Source of the DNA: Neobacillus thermocopriae
GTDB taxonomy: Bacteria; Bacillota; Bacilli; Bacillales; Cytobacillaceae
Length of the DNA: 64,000 bases
Assembly (NCBI RefSeq): GCF_010975035.1
Contig: NZ_JAAIUV010000017.1
Coordinates: forward strand, 1-64,000
Direction of reading: 5' to 3'
Below, one piece after another: positions 12,395-22,442 of the stretch (position 1 is its first letter; the number at the start of each line of letters is the position of its first letter). Under the pieces are notes generated by a model. That model saw nothing but the letters and a program-made list of their open reading frames with translations. It had not been told where the DNA came from and ran no database searches. The position numbers and the translations under genes were made by a program.

Positions 12395-12498
12395 GTACTT
12401 TCTTAAAGTGAAATGAACCGAGGAAGATTGGCTTCCTGAAAGTTTATTAGAGAAATTACAGTCTGTGAATAACTTTTACTGCGTATTTTGTTTTATTG

Positions 12499-12554
12499 TT
12501 ATTCACATGTGGATAAGTTAAAATAGTACAAGGAATTTTGTTCGTTGTGGATAG
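12499..12554. other. DnaA boxes upstream of mnmE
   Basis: TTATTCACA (12499-12507) abuts TGTGGATAA (12508-12516), giving a back-to-back pair, and TGTGGATAG follows at 12546. The region from 12395 to 12659 has no gene; besides these boxes I see only a likely AT-rich promoter area for mnmE. The pair resembles the back-to-back pair between dnaA and dnaN. Confidence 0.6.
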
Positions 12555-12659
12555 TCAAGGTTTGTTTGCTCCAAAGAGGAGAATTTTTATGGTATTCTAT
12601 TTCTTTGAGACGAAAAAATCATTTATTATAGATAGATTGTTATATGTGAGGTGAAGAAA

Positions 12660-14045
12660 ATGGACTTTGATACAATTGCCGCGATCTCGACGCCCATGGG
12701 CGAAGGAGCAATTGCGATCGTCCGTTTAAGTGGAGATCAAGCGATTCCGATTGCGGAGAAATTATTTAAAAGTAAGAGCGGCAAAAAGTTATCAGAGATG
12801 GCAACCCATACTATTCACTATGGCCATTTGGTCGATCCGAATAGTGGTCAAGTGATAGAAGAGGTAATGCTCTCTCTAATGAGAGGACCTAAGACTTTTA
12901 CAAAAGAGGATGTAGTTGAAATAAATTGCCATGGTGGAATTGTATCAGTGAATCGTGTGCTTCAGCTGGTATTAAATCATGGCGCAAGGCTAGCAGAACC
13001 TGGAGAATTTACAAAACGAGCATTTTTAAATGGCCGAATAGATTTATCTCAGGCTGAGGCAGTTATGGATTTAATCCGTGCTAAAACAGACCGGGCAATG
13101 AATGTGGCACTAGGACAAATGGAAGGACGACTTTCGAAGCTCATTCAAAGACTACGGCAAGAAATCTTGGAAATACTCGCCCATATTGAGGTCAATATTG
13201 ATTACCCGGAGTACGATGATGTAGAAGAAATGACCCATACGATGTTGTTACCAAAAGCAAATCATGTTCGTGAAGAAATAAAGAAACTTTTACAGACATC
13301 GCAGCAGGGAAAGATCTTGCGCGAGGGTTTATCAACGGTCATTGTAGGACGGCCGAATGTAGGGAAATCTTCATTATTAAACAGTCTTGTCCAGGAAAAT
13401 AAGGCGATTGTGACGGATATCCCTGGTACAACCCGTGATGTCATTGAAGAATATGTCAATGTACGCGGTGTTCCACTAAGATTGTTAGATACTGCCGGGA
13501 TTAGGGAAACAGAGGATATTGTTGAACGAATTGGCGTGGAACGTTCACGTCAGGTGTTAAAAGAAGCAGATTTAATTTTGCTAGTGTTAAATTACTCTGA
13601 TGAATTGACAAAAGAGGATGAAAATCTTTTTGAAGCTGTTAAAGGAATGGATGTCATCGTCATTGTCAATAAAACCGATCTTCCTCAGAAAATTGATTTG
13701 GAGAGGGTAATGGAATTAGCAAGTGATTATAAATTGGTTACTACCTCGCTAAAAGAGGACCAAGGTGTGGATGAACTAGAAGAAGCTATAGCTTCATTAT
13801 TCTTTGAAGGTTCGATTGAAGCAAAGGACGTTACCTATGTCTCTAATAGCCGCCACATTGCACTATTAAACCAGAGCTTAAAGGCAATTGAAGAGGCCAT
13901 TGAAGGCGTGGAAATCGGCACTCCAATAGACATTGTACAAATTGATTTAACAAGAACATGGGAATTGCTAGGGGAGATTATTGGTGATAGTGTCCACGAA
14001 AGCCTAATCGACCAGCTCTTCTCGCAATTCTGTCTAGGAAAATAG
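12660..14045 (+). CDS. mnmE: tRNA modification GTPase MnmE (TrmE/ThdF)
   Basis: MnmE with MnmG installs the carboxymethylaminomethyl group on U34 of several tRNAs, using formyl-tetrahydrofolate. The 461-residue protein has the N-terminal folate-binding domain ([22 protein letters not shown]), an inserted G domain with GRPNVGKSS near 224 and NKTD near 330, and the C-terminal CLGK with the conserved Cys458. I start at ATG 12660, seven bases after GAGGTG; a GTG three codons upstream overlaps that site. mnmG follows 49 bases later. Confidence 0.98.
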   Translation: MDFDTIAAISTPMGEGAIAIVRLSGDQAIPIAEKLFKSKSGKKLSEMATHTIHYGHLVDPNSGQVIEEVMLSLMRGPKTFTKEDVVEINCHGGIVSVNRVLQLVLNHGARLAEPGEFTKRAFLNGRIDLSQAEAVMDLIRAKTDRAMNVALGQMEGRLSKLIQRLRQEILEILAHIEVNIDYPEYDDVEEMTHTMLLPKANHVREEIKKLLQTSQQGKILREGLSTVIVGRPNVGKSSLLNSLVQENKAIVTDIPGTTRDVIEEYVNVRGVPLRLLDTAGIRETEDIVERIGVERSRQVLKEADLILLVLNYSDELTKEDENLFEAVKGMDVIVIVNKTDLPQKIDLERVMELASDYKLVTTSLKEDQGVDELEEAIASLFFEGSIEAKDVTYVSNSRHIALLNQSLKAIEEAIEGVEIGTPIDIVQIDLTRTWELLGEIIGDSVHESLIDQLFSQFCLGK

Positions 14046-14094
14046 GAAAAGTTTGATGTAATGCTTCCGATTTGGGCTAAAAAAGGAGGAAATT

Positions 14095-15984
14095 ATGCAA
14101 TACGAAGCAGGAAATTATGACGTCATTGTCGTTGGTGCCGGTCATGCAGGTTGTGAGGCTGGCCTTGCGGCGGCAAGACTTGGCGCTAAAACTTTAATGA
14201 TTACCATCAATTTAGATATGGTGGCCTTTATGCCATGCAATCCATCCGTTGGCGGACCAGCAAAGGGGATTGTAGTCCGCGAAATTGATGCACTTGGTGG
14301 TGAAATGGCTAAAAACATAGACAAAACTTTAATTCAAATTCGGATGCTGAATACCGGAAAAGGTCCGGCAGTCCGTGCATTAAGAGCGCAAGCAGATAAG
14401 TTTGCTTATCAGCATGAAATGAAAAAAACACTAGAAGATGAAAAAAATCTGACATTGATTCAAGGCATGGTTGAGCAATTAATTGTTGAAGATGGAGTAT
14501 GTAAAGGGGTTATTACTAAAACGGGTGCTATTTACCGCTCAAAAACCGTTGTTATCACAACTGGTACCTTTTTACGTGGAGAAATTATTATTGGAGAATT
14601 AAAATATTCGAGTGGACCGAACAATCAGCAACCATCTATCAAGCTATCCGAACATTTAGAACAGCTAGGCTTTGAATTAGTTCGTTTCAAAACAGGAACC
14701 CCACCTAGAGTAAATAGTAATACCATTGACTACAGTAAGACAGAAATCCAGCCTGGCGATGAAGTGCCTAGAGCTTTTTCTTATGAAACGACTAAATTTA
14801 TTACTGACCAACTGCCATGCTGGCTAACTTATACAAATGAGAGAACCCATCAATTGATTGATCAAAATTTGCATCGTTCACCGATGTTTTCTGGGATGAT
14901 AAAAGGAACGGGGCCGCGATACTGCCCATCAATTGAGGATAAAGTGGTACGTTTTAATGACAAGCCGCGCCATCAGATTTTCCTTGAGCCAGAAGGAAGA
15001 AATACGAAAGAAGTGTATGTCCAGGGCTTATCTACGAGCCTTCCGGAAGATGTGCAGCATCAAATTGTTAGAACTGTACCTGGACTTGAAAATGCACAAA
15101 TGATGAGACCGGGATATGCGATTGAATATGATGCTATTGTGCCAACTCAGCTTTGGCCTACTTTAGAGACAAAAATTGTTAAAAATCTTTATACCGCTGG
15201 GCAGATAAATGGAACGTCCGGTTATGAGGAAGCGGCTGGACAAGGTTTAATGGCTGGGATCAATGCTGGATTAAATGCCCTTGGCCGTGATCAGGTAATA
15301 TTAAGTCGCTCAGATGCCTATATCGGAGTCTTAATCGATGATCTCGTTACAAAGGGAACTAATGAGCCGTACCGTTTATTAACTTCAAGAGCGGAATACC
15401 GATTGTTGCTTCGTCATGATAATGCAGATTTAAGATTGACTGAAATTGGTCATAAAATTGGTTTAATTAGTGAAGAACGTTATCAAGCTTTTCTAGCAAA
15501 AAAAGCTGCTATTGAGACAGAAATTGAAAGACTTCGTTCAGTTATCATTAAACCAAAGCCAGAGGTCCAAGAATTAATTAGAAGCATTGGCGGAAGCGAA
15601 TTAAAAGACGGTATCAGGGCTTCAGATTTATTAAAACGACCTGAGATGTCTTATGAATTATTGGAAACACTCACAAAATCTGAAGTCGATTTAGATGACG
15701 AAGTAAAGGAACAAGTCGAAATTCAAATTAAATATGAAGGTTATATAGATAAATCATTACAGCAGGTTGAACGAATGAAGAAAATGGAGGATAAAAAAAT
15801 CCCCGAAAATATTGATTATGATGCCATTTCGGGATTGGCAACCGAGGCTAAGCAAAAATTAAAACAAATTCGACCATTATCGCTGGCCCAAGCCTCCAGA
15901 ATTTCCGGAGTAAACCCAGCTGATATTTCGATTCTACTTGTTTACTTGGAACAAGGGCGGATTGCACGAATTGCCAACGATTAA
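14095..15984 (+). CDS. mnmG: tRNA uridine-5-carboxymethylaminomethyl modification enzyme MnmG
   Basis: MnmG (GidA) is the FAD-dependent partner of MnmE in wobble-uridine modification. The 629-residue protein has the dinucleotide-binding motif GAGHAGCEA at 14-22, the second conserved block around [12 protein letters not shown], and the family motif [17 protein letters not shown] near 380. The C-terminal helical domain that contacts MnmE and tRNA is complete. It is followed immediately by rsmG. Confidence 0.98.
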   Translation: MQYEAGNYDVIVVGAGHAGCEAGLAAARLGAKTLMITINLDMVAFMPCNPSVGGPAKGIVVREIDALGGEMAKNIDKTLIQIRMLNTGKGPAVRALRAQADKFAYQHEMKKTLEDEKNLTLIQGMVEQLIVEDGVCKGVITKTGAIYRSKTVVITTGTFLRGEIIIGELKYSSGPNNQQPSIKLSEHLEQLGFELVRFKTGTPPRVNSNTIDYSKTEIQPGDEVPRAFSYETTKFITDQLPCWLTYTNERTHQLIDQNLHRSPMFSGMIKGTGPRYCPSIEDKVVRFNDKPRHQIFLEPEGRNTKEVYVQGLSTSLPEDVQHQIVRTVPGLENAQMMRPGYAIEYDAIVPTQLWPTLETKIVKNLYTAGQINGTSGYEEAAGQGLMAGINAGLNALGRDQVILSRSDAYIGVLIDDLVTKGTNEPYRLLTSRAEYRLLLRHDNADLRLTEIGHKIGLISEERYQAFLAKKAAIETEIERLRSVIIKPKPEVQELIRSIGGSELKDGIRASDLLKRPEMSYELLETLTKSEVDLDDEVKEQVEIQIKYEGYIDKSLQQVERMKKMEDKKIPENIDYDAISGLATEAKQKLKQIRPLSLAQASRISGVNPADISILLVYLEQGRIARIAND

Positions 15985-16005
15985 ATGAGTGAGGAAGAGT
16001 TCTTA

Positions 16006-16722
16006 ATGAATGTTGAACAATTTGAAACTAGTCTAAGAGAAAAGGGGATTTCCCTTACCAGTACTCAAATGGTGCAGTTTGAAAAATATTTTGAGACTCT
16101 CGTTGAGTGGAATGAAAAAATAAACTTAACTGCTATCACTTCAAAACCAGAAGTTTATTTAAAGCATTTTTATGATTCTCTCTCAGCAGCCTTTTATTTT
16201 GATTTTGCCAAACCGTTACGTTTGTGTGATGTAGGGGCAGGTGCCGGGTTTCCGAGCATTCCCTTAAAAATTGTTTTTCCAGAATTGCAATTAACCATTG
16301 TTGATTCACTGAATAAACGGATTACTTTTTTAAATCATCTTGCGGATGTCTTATCCTTAAGTAATGTTCAATTCATTCATGACCGGGCGGAAACTTTTGG
16401 AGTAAACCCAGTTTATCGAGAAAGTTTTGATGTTGTTACAGCAAGAGCTGTCGCCAGAATGTCGATTTTAAGTGAATTTTGTCTTCCTCTTGTGAAGGTA
16501 GGAGGACACTTTGTAGCATTGAAAGCATTACATGCAGAAGAGGAGTTAAAAAAGGGACAAAAGGCGATTACAACTTTAGGTGGGAAAATAGAAAATAAAT
16601 ATACCTTTACATTGCCCATTGAAGAAAGTGAACGTACCATCATCGTTATTAAAAAGGAAAAACAAACACCGAAAAAATTTCCTCGGAAACCGGGGACACC
16701 GGCGAAGTCACCAATTGAGTAA
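16006..16722 (+). CDS. rsmG: 16S rRNA m7G527 methyltransferase RsmG
   Basis: RsmG (GidB) methylates N7 of G527 in 16S rRNA; its loss gives low-level streptomycin resistance in several bacteria. The SAM-binding motif is [11 protein letters not shown] at residues 74-84, and the protein ends with the family tail [14 protein letters not shown] chose ATG 16006, giving 238 residues in register with B. subtilis, because it follows GAGGAAG at a suitable distance. An ATG at 15985 directly abutting the mnmG stop is the less likely alternative. Confidence 0.96.
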   Translation: MNVEQFETSLREKGISLTSTQMVQFEKYFETLVEWNEKINLTAITSKPEVYLKHFYDSLSAAFYFDFAKPLRLCDVGAGAGFPSIPLKIVFPELQLTIVDSLNKRITFLNHLADVLSLSNVQFIHDRAETFGVNPVYRESFDVVTARAVARMSILSEFCLPLVKVGGHFVALKALHAEEELKKGQKAITTLGGKIENKYTFTLPIEESERTIIVIKKEKQTPKKFPRKPGTPAKSPIE

Positions 16723-16842
16723 TTCTTACATTTGCGGCTTAGCAGTACTAACAATTTAGGGATAAAAATGTTATCCTAGGCAGGAAGAAACTATTTGAAT
16801 AGAGAATAAGTATAAGGGAGTTTCCTTAAGGTGGTGTTGGGG

Positions 16843-17706
16843 ATGAAAAATTCGTTTACACGCTTTTTTGGCTTTGGCGATAAGGGAGATCAAACAATAG
16901 AGCTAGAAGAAGAGCTGAATATAAAAAGAAACGACGAAATTAAGAAAATACCAATAAATCAAATAGTTCCTAACCGTTTCCAGCCTCGAACAGTCTTTGA
17001 TGAAGAAAAAATTGAAGAATTATCACGAACCATTCATATACATGGAATTATTCAACCAATCGTTGTTAGAGAATTTGCTGCTGGCAAATATGAAATTATC
17101 GCCGGAGAACGCCGCTGGCGGGCTATGAAAAAATTAGGATGGACAGAGGTACCTGCCATCGTTAAAAATATGACAGATACAGAAACGGCTTCTGTCGCAT
17201 TAATTGAAAATCTGCAGCGCGAAAACTTGTCCCCCATTGAGGAAGCCATTGCATACGGAAAGCTGCTGGAGCTTCATAACTTAACCCAAGAGGCGTTGGC
17301 TCAACGACTTGGGAAGGGACAATCTACAGTGGCAAATAAGCTACGTTTGTTAAAATTGCCGCAACCAATTCAAGATGCGTTATTAAATAAAGAGATTACA
17401 GAAAGACATGCCCGTGCTTTAATACCTTTGAAGGATCCGGAAAAACAAATAGCATTGTTAACGGAAATTATGGAGAAGAATTTAAACGTTAAGCAAACAG
17501 AAGAACGGGTTGCAAAGTTATTACAGCCAAAAAAAGAAAAGCAGAAACCGAAACGAAAGGCGTTCAGCAAGGATATGAGAATCGCAGTCAATACCATCCG
17601 CCAATCACTATCAATGGTATCAGACAGCGGAATTACGCTTGATTCTGAAGAAGAAGAATTTGAGGATTTCTATCAATTTACTATTCGAATTCCAAAGAAA
17701 AAATAA
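16843..17706 (+). CDS. noc: Nucleoid occlusion protein Noc
   Basis: Noc is a ParB-family CTP-binding DNA clamp that binds its own sites across the chromosome and blocks FtsZ assembly over the nucleoid. The N-terminus [12 protein letters not shown] is the membrane-targeting amphipathic helix. The ParB core shows GERRWRAM and ENLQRENL (CTP-binding boxes), followed by the helix-turn-helix [25 protein letters not shown]. At 287 residues it is full length. I start at ATG 16843, eight bases after AAGGTGG; a GTG at 16831 would overlap this site. It is a paralogue of the spo0J gene 1.9 kb downstream. Confidence 0.96.
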   Translation: MKNSFTRFFGFGDKGDQTIELEEELNIKRNDEIKKIPINQIVPNRFQPRTVFDEEKIEELSRTIHIHGIIQPIVVREFAAGKYEIIAGERRWRAMKKLGWTEVPAIVKNMTDTETASVALIENLQRENLSPIEEAIAYGKLLELHNLTQEALAQRLGKGQSTVANKLRLLKLPQPIQDALLNKEITERHARALIPLKDPEKQIALLTEIMEKNLNVKQTEERVAKLLQPKKEKQKPKRKAFSKDMRIAVNTIRQSLSMVSDSGITLDSEEEEFEDFYQFTIRIPKKK

Positions 17707-17723
17707 AAATAACGGAATCTATA

Positions 17724-17755
17724 AAGAGGCTGACAATGATGTCAGGCTCTTTTTT
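17724..17755 (+). terminator. Terminator after noc
   Basis: AGAGGCTGACA and TGTCAGGCTCT pair with one internal mismatch around a four-base loop, followed by six Ts. The rest of the gap to soj (17756-17995) is AT-rich and holds the likely soj promoter. Confidence 0.75.
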
Positions 17756-17995
17756 GTAAGGGAAATTAAAATAATTGCCTGAATTTACTCTTCTTTTTTA
17801 TTTATTGGGAAATTCAACGGGTTTGTTGGATTATTTTTTGAAAAAAAACAACATCCTTTTTATTTCATGTTAAAATATAGGAATGGAATTTAAATTTTTT
17901 TACTAGATGGACATCGACCAATTTAGGAGTCATCTAAATGAAAATACAAGTTTTTGAGAATTATATTATGGAAGAATTAAAGGGTAGGTGACATC

Positions 17996-18757
17996 GTGGG
18001 TAAAATTCTTGCAATCGCGAATCAAAAGGGCGGAGTCGGCAAAACGACTACCTCTGTCAATCTGGGCGCCTGCTTAGCATATATTGGGAAGCGTGTCTTA
18101 CTTGTGGATATTGATCCACAAGGAAATGCGACAAGTGGGGTAGGAATCGAAAAGGCAGAAGTAGACCAATGTATTTACGATGTTTTAGTAGATGATGTAG
18201 AAGCGAAGGATGTTATAAAGTCAACGGCAATAGAAAATTTATATGCCATACCGGCTACCATTCAACTTGCAGGAGCAGAGATTGAATTAGTTCCAACCAT
18301 TTCAAGAGAAGTTCGATTAAAACGTGCTCTTGAAGAAGTGAAGGACCAATTTGATTACATTATTATTGATTGTCCCCCTTCTTTAGGTTTATTGACAATC
18401 AATGCGTTAACGGCATCTGATTCGGTGTTAATACCTGTTCAGTGTGAGTATTATGCATTGGAAGGGTTAAGCCAGTTATTGAATACGGTAAGACTTGTAC
18501 AAAAGCATTTAAATCAAGAATTAAAAATTGAAGGCGTTTTATTAACCATGTTGGATGCTCGGACAAACCTTGGCATTCAAGTGATTGAAGAAGTAAAAAA
18601 ATATTTTCAGGATAAAGTGTATAAAACCATTATCCCAAGAAATGTACGTCTAAGTGAGGCTCCAAGCCATGGGGAACCAATTATAAGCTATGATGCAAAG
18701 TCCCGTGGAGCAGAGGTATATTTAGATTTAGCAAAGGAAGTGGTTTCGAATGGCTAA
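17996..18757 (+). CDS. soj: Chromosome partitioning ATPase Soj (ParA)
   Basis: Soj is the ParA ATPase that works with Spo0J in origin segregation and also regulates DnaA. The deviant Walker A motif KGGVGKTT is at residues 11-18, with the switch region [13 protein letters not shown] following and [14 protein letters not shown] as the later motif. The 253-residue length matches B. subtilis Soj and the sequence is very close throughout. It starts at GTG 17996 after AGGTGACATC. It overlaps spo0J by eight bases. Confidence 0.98.
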   Translation: MGKILAIANQKGGVGKTTTSVNLGACLAYIGKRVLLVDIDPQGNATSGVGIEKAEVDQCIYDVLVDDVEAKDVIKSTAIENLYAIPATIQLAGAEIELVPTISREVRLKRALEEVKDQFDYIIIDCPPSLGLLTINALTASDSVLIPVQCEYYALEGLSQLLNTVRLVQKHLNQELKIEGVLLTMLDARTNLGIQVIEEVKKYFQDKVYKTIIPRNVRLSEAPSHGEPIISYDAKSRGAEVYLDLAKEVVSNG

Positions 18758-19601
18758 AGGTTTAGGAAAAGGCTTGAATGCATTTTTTAATATGGAAGCC
18801 AGTAAAGAAGAGATAGTCCAAGAAATTAAATTAAAGGATTTGCGTCCCAACCCTTACCAGCCTCGAAAACATTTCCAAAAAGAAGCGATTGATGAGCTAA
18901 AAGCGTCCATCATAGAGCACGGTATATTACAGCCCATTATTGTTAGAAAAACGATAAAAGGGTATGAAATTGTGGTTGGTGAGCGACGCTACCGTGCAGC
19001 TAAAGAAGCGAAGCTTGAGTCTATTCCTGCCGTAGTACGTGAACTGTCAGAACAGCAAATGATGGAGCTAGCTGTCCTTGAAAACCTTCAACGTGAGGAT
19101 TTAAATCCTATCGAAGAGGGGGCTGCTTATCAAGCGTTAATGGACAAGCTGAAACTGACCCAAGAAGAAGTGGCGAAGCGCTTAGGGAAAAGCAGACCGC
19201 ATATAGCGAATCATATCCGTCTCTTGTCCCTCCCTCCTGCTGTTCAAGAATTAATTTCATCAGGCAAAATTACTATGGGACATGGTCGTGCCTTACTTGG
19301 ATTAAGGCAAAAAAACAAGCTTTCTCAGGTAGTAGAAAAAACAATTAAGGAATCACTAAACGTACGGCAATTAGAAAAATTGATTCAGCAGTTAAATGAA
19401 AATGTTTCACGTGAAACAAAAAAGCCTGAAAAGAAAAAAGATATTTTTATTCAAGAACAAGAACATACTCTTCGTGAGCGTTTTGGTACGACAGTAAATA
19501 TTAAAAAGAATAAAAATAAAGGAAAAATTGAAATTGAATTTTTCTCTGACGAGGATTTAGAACGCATTTTAGGTTTATTGGGGCAAAAGGAAAACGTATA
19601 A
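18750..19601 (+). CDS. spo0J: Chromosome partitioning protein Spo0J (ParB)
   Basis: Spo0J is the ParB CTPase clamp that loads at parS and recruits SMC/condensin to the origin; with Soj it also affects sporulation. The 283-residue protein has the CTP-binding GERRYRAAK and [13 protein letters not shown] motifs and the helix-turn-helix [24 protein letters not shown]. Its own coding sequence contains a perfect parS, encoding residues NVSRET near 220. Start ATG 18750 overlaps the end of soj. Confidence 0.98.
   Translation: MAKGLGKGLNAFFNMEASKEEIVQEIKLKDLRPNPYQPRKHFQKEAIDELKASIIEHGILQPIIVRKTIKGYEIVVGERRYRAAKEAKLESIPAVVRELSEQQMMELAVLENLQREDLNPIEEGAAYQALMDKLKLTQEEVAKRLGKSRPHIANHIRLLSLPPAVQELISSGKITMGHGRALLGLRQKNKLSQVVEKTIKESLNVRQLEKLIQQLNENVSRETKKPEKKKDIFIQEQEHTLRERFGTTVNIKKNKNKGKIEIEFFSDEDLERILGLLGQKENV
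19403..19418. other. parS site inside spo0J
   Basis: TGTTTCACGTGAAACA, an exact 16-bp palindromic parS. B. subtilis carries a parS in the same gene. Confidence 0.97.
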
Positions 19602-19629
19602 GCCATCTAATGGATGGTTTATTTTTTTT
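19600..19629 (+). terminator. Terminator after spo0J
   Basis: GCCATC and GATGGT form a short stem with a TAAT loop, followed by ATTTTTTTT. It begins at the spo0J stop codon. Confidence 0.65.
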
Positions 19630-19704
19630 AGTAAATTTATTCATCATATATGACTATTAAACGTCTAAAAATTTTTGAAGGGTATAAGAAAAGGAGAAAA
19701 TCCA

Positions 19705-20418
19705 ATGTTTTTATTAGGGACGCTTGTAAATGGTTTATTCATTATTTTTGGAACGCTAGTCGGTAAATTATTTAACCGTATTCGGGAAGAGATGAAAACA
19801 ACGGTGATGCATGCCATCGGCTTAGCCGTTATAGTGTTAGGATTACAAATGGGGCTTAAAAGTGAAAACTTTTTAATTGTCATTATCAGCCTCATTACTG
19901 GCTCTGTTATTGGTGAACTACTTCAGCTGGAAGATAAACTAAACAAGCTAGGAAAATGGCTGGAACAAAAGATTGGTTCCAAAGGTGAGTCACGGATTTC
20001 GGAAGGATTTGTTACGGCTACCTTAATTTTTGTGATTGGAGCAATGGCCATTATTGGGGCATTGGATAGTGGGATTCGTGGTGACCATGATGTGTTATAT
20101 ACAAAAGCGATTATTGATGGATTTACTGCCTTAGTATTAACAACTACATTGGGAATAGGAGTTATATTTTCATTTATCCCGGTTGTACTTTATGAAGGTC
20201 TCATTGCTTTATTTGCCACACAGATTGACCGAATTGTCCCAAAAGTTTTATTGGATCAGTTTATTTTGGAAATGACGGCTACTGGTGGAATTATGATTTT
20301 TGCTATTGGTTTAAATCTTACAGGATTGACGAAAATAAAGGTTGCAAATTTGCTGCCGGCGATTTTAATGGTTGGGATTATTGTAACCATTCTTTATCAT
20401 TATCAGCTATATTTGTAA
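19705..20418 (+). CDS. DUF554 family membrane protein (YqgA/YdfK-like)
   Basis: A 237-residue hydrophobic protein with about seven predicted membrane segments, beginning MFLLGTLVNGLFIIFGTLVGKLF. It matches the DUF554 family (E. coli YqgA, B. subtilis YdfK). The conserved ALDSGIRGDHDVLYTKAIIDG loop is present. No biochemical role is established, though a transport function has been suggested for relatives. ATG 19705 is chosen because AAGGAG lies eight bases upstream; an upstream in-frame TTG has no such site. It is a single-gene unit between two terminators. Confidence 0.85.
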   Translation: MFLLGTLVNGLFIIFGTLVGKLFNRIREEMKTTVMHAIGLAVIVLGLQMGLKSENFLIVIISLITGSVIGELLQLEDKLNKLGKWLEQKIGSKGESRISEGFVTATLIFVIGAMAIIGALDSGIRGDHDVLYTKAIIDGFTALVLTTTLGIGVIFSFIPVVLYEGLIALFATQIDRIVPKVLLDQFILEMTATGGIMIFAIGLNLTGLTKIKVANLLPAILMVGIIVTILYHYQLYL

Positions 20419-20425
20419 GTAAGAC

Positions 20426-20464
20426 AAAAAAGAGCATTCGCTAAATGGTTGCGATTGCTCTTTA
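20426..20464. terminator. Bidirectional terminator between the DUF554 gene and yyaC
   Basis: AAGAGCATTCGC and GCGATTGCTCTT pair with one mismatch and are flanked by A-runs on the left and Ts on the right. It can serve both convergent genes; its right arm reaches the yyaC stop codon. Confidence 0.7.
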
Positions 20465-21079
20465 ATTGGTATTTTCTTCTTCCACCCAGTTTATTTCTGC
20501 CCAGCGCTGTTTTTGGTATAGTAAACTAGCATGGTAAATTCCATTTGCAATTGTTTTTGCCATTTTCATCACTAGACTTAATCGGGTATTTTGTAAAACA
20601 AAAAATTCCATAAACCCGCTGACATTTACAATTCCGGTAATATGTATTTCCCCTACCGGCGGCAATTCTTTGTTTACTCCAGCACCAGGTCTTACAGGTC
20701 CATTCCCTAACTGAATGGCTCCTACATTTTTTAAACGACCAAGGCATGCATCAATGCCAATAATAAATGGATCATGGTGTTTGGCATGTATTTCTTTTAG
20801 TTTCTCTTCAAGGTTAACAGCATGGATTGGTTCATCTAATGTTCCGTATACATAAAAGGAGTTGAGCCTTTTCTCCTCCAGCAATGTTCCAATTAGTGGA
20901 CCTAATGAATCGCCAGTTGAACGATCTGTTCCAATACAAACAAACACAATGGGACGGCTTGTAACAGATATAGGTAAATGAATGAGTAGCTCCTCTGCTA
21001 GATTCTCGGCCGCGTGGAGCTCATCGTGCATAATTTGTGTTTTTGTTTTCTTGTTAAAAACCATTGCTTTCAGATTCAT
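20462..21079 (-). CDS. yyaC: Sporulation-associated protein YyaC (DUF1256, GPR-like fold)
   Basis: A 205-residue protein of the YyaC family, related in fold to the germination protease GPR that degrades small acid-soluble spore proteins. Visible family motifs are CIGTDRSTGDSLGPLIG, YGTLDEPIHAVNL, GIDACLGRLKNVG and GPVRPGAGVNKELPPVG. It is conserved near spo0J in spore formers and is expressed during sporulation in B. subtilis, but its exact substrate is not known. ATG 21079 is eight bases after AGGGAG; an in-frame GTG at 21088 is less likely. Confidence 0.92.
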   Translation of the reverse strand: MNLKAMVFNKKTKTQIMHDELHAAENLAEELLIHLPISVTSRPIVFVCIGTDRSTGDSLGPLIGTLLEEKRLNSFYVYGTLDEPIHAVNLEEKLKEIHAKHHDPFIIGIDACLGRLKNVGAIQLGNGPVRPGAGVNKELPPVGEIHITGIVNVSGFMEFFVLQNTRLSLVMKMAKTIANGIYHASLLYQKQRWAEINWVEEENTN

Positions 21080-21249
21080 TAAGCCCACTCCCTAAAAATA
21101 ATTGCTAAATTATGCCTTAACAGTATACGGAAAAATTAGGGAAACTATACATGGTGGAGACAAAAAAGATAAAAAACAGATTTCTATCCACTGTTAAGAA
21201 AAATTGATACAATAATGGTTAAATGTAAAAGTAGAAAGTAGGTGTGTGT

Positions 21250-22149
21250 ATGGTGTTATCTGAAAAAACTTTTACAGAGAAGGGCATTCAAAAACTGATG
21301 AATAAATTACAAGATGAAAACCTTTGGTTGAATATCGGTGAAGGTATTCTTAAAATTGTCATTATCTTGGTTATTGCCAATGTACTAATTCGTCTAGGAA
21401 AGGTAGCGATTCATAACATATTTAAAATAAGAAATCTTACCCCATTAAATACATCCACAAGGCGAGAGGATACACTGGCAAGACTTTTAGAAAATATCCT
21501 TACTTATGTGGTTTATTTTATTGCTTTTATGATGATCCTTTCTGTATTTCATATTGATGTTAAGGCATTGCTTGCCGGGGCTGGGATTGTCGGTTTAGCT
21601 GTTGGTTTTGGAGCACAAAGTTTGGTTAAAGATGTGATCACAGGATTCTTCATTATATTTGAGGATCAATTTTCTGTTGGTGATCATGTCAGAATTGGTG
21701 AGTTCGAAGGAACTGTTGAAACAATAGGTCTAAGGACGACAAAAATAAAAAGCTGGACAGGTGAGGTCCATATTATTCCAAATGGAAATATACTTGAAGT
21801 GACTAATTTTTCTATTAATAATAGTATTGCTGTGGTCGATATTAACATTCCATACGAAGAAAATATTGATGAGGTTCAAAGGATTATTAATGAACTATTG
21901 GACACAATGCCGGATCAATATGAAGAATTAGTTAATCGACCTGAGTTATTGGGTGTACAGATGCTTGGACCAACAGAAGTCACATTACGGGTAACTGCAG
22001 AAACATTGCCAATGCAGCACTTTGGGGTTGCGCGTAAAATGAGAAAGGATATTAGACTTTACTTAGACCAGCATGGAATTCAGATTCCTTATCCAAAGAT
22101 GGTTATGTATTCTAAGGATTCAGTAGATACAAAACAAATGGGTGTATAA
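21250..22149 (+). CDS. MscS-family mechanosensitive ion channel
   Basis: A 299-residue small-conductance mechanosensitive channel that opens on membrane tension to release solutes after hypo-osmotic shock. There are about three membrane helices; the pore-lining TM3 is the glycine/alanine-rich segment LLAGAGIVGLAVGFGAQSLVKD. The beta domain (FEDQFSVGDHVRIGEFEGTVETIGLRTTKI) and C-terminal alpha/beta domain follow. It resembles B. subtilis YkuT. ATG 21250 follows TAGGTG; a GTG two codons upstream is possible. Thirteen bases separate it from the DUF951 gene, with which it is probably cotranscribed. Confidence 0.92.
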   Translation: MVLSEKTFTEKGIQKLMNKLQDENLWLNIGEGILKIVIILVIANVLIRLGKVAIHNIFKIRNLTPLNTSTRREDTLARLLENILTYVVYFIAFMMILSVFHIDVKALLAGAGIVGLAVGFGAQSLVKDVITGFFIIFEDQFSVGDHVRIGEFEGTVETIGLRTTKIKSWTGEVHIIPNGNILEVTNFSINNSIAVVDINIPYEENIDEVQRIINELLDTMPDQYEELVNRPELLGVQMLGPTEVTLRVTAETLPMQHFGVARKMRKDIRLYLDQHGIQIPYPKMVMYSKDSVDTKQMGV

Positions 22150-22162
22150 GGAGTGATCTTTA

Positions 22163-22357
22163 ATGGAAAAGGAATTTGGTCTATATGATATCGTTGAGAT
22201 GAAAAAGCAACATCCATGCGGAACTAATCGTTGGAAAATTATTCGTATGGGAATGGACATTCGAATTAAATGTGAAGGATGTCAGCACAGTGTATTGATT
22301 CCAAGAAAAGAATTTACGCGAAAAATGAAGAAGATTTTAGTAAAGCATGAAGGATAA
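22163..22357 (+). CDS. DUF951 family small protein (YyzM-like)
   Basis: A 64-residue protein with the DUF951 pattern: YDIVEMKKQHPCGTNRWKIIRMGMDIRIKCEGCQHSVLIPR. The cysteines (one in HPCG, two in CEGC) could bind a metal, but this is inferred. The family is widespread in Firmicutes next to ychF or an mscS-type gene and has no known function. It is preceded by AGGAG and followed by a strong terminator overlapping its last codons. Confidence 0.9.
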   Translation: MEKEFGLYDIVEMKKQHPCGTNRWKIIRMGMDIRIKCEGCQHSVLIPRKEFTRKMKKILVKHEG

Positions 22358-22378
22358 GACTTCATGCTTTCTTTTTTT
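22343..22378 (+). terminator. Terminator after the DUF951 gene
   Basis: AAAGCATGAAG and CTTCATGCTTT form an 11-bp perfect stem with a six-base loop, followed by CTTTTTTT. The left arm overlaps the 3' end of the coding region. Confidence 0.88.
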
Positions 22379-22442
22379 ATGGAAATTGTATTATTCTTAT
22401 TAGAAAAGTAAAGATTGATCCGTTTTTTATGGGGGTGGAGTT

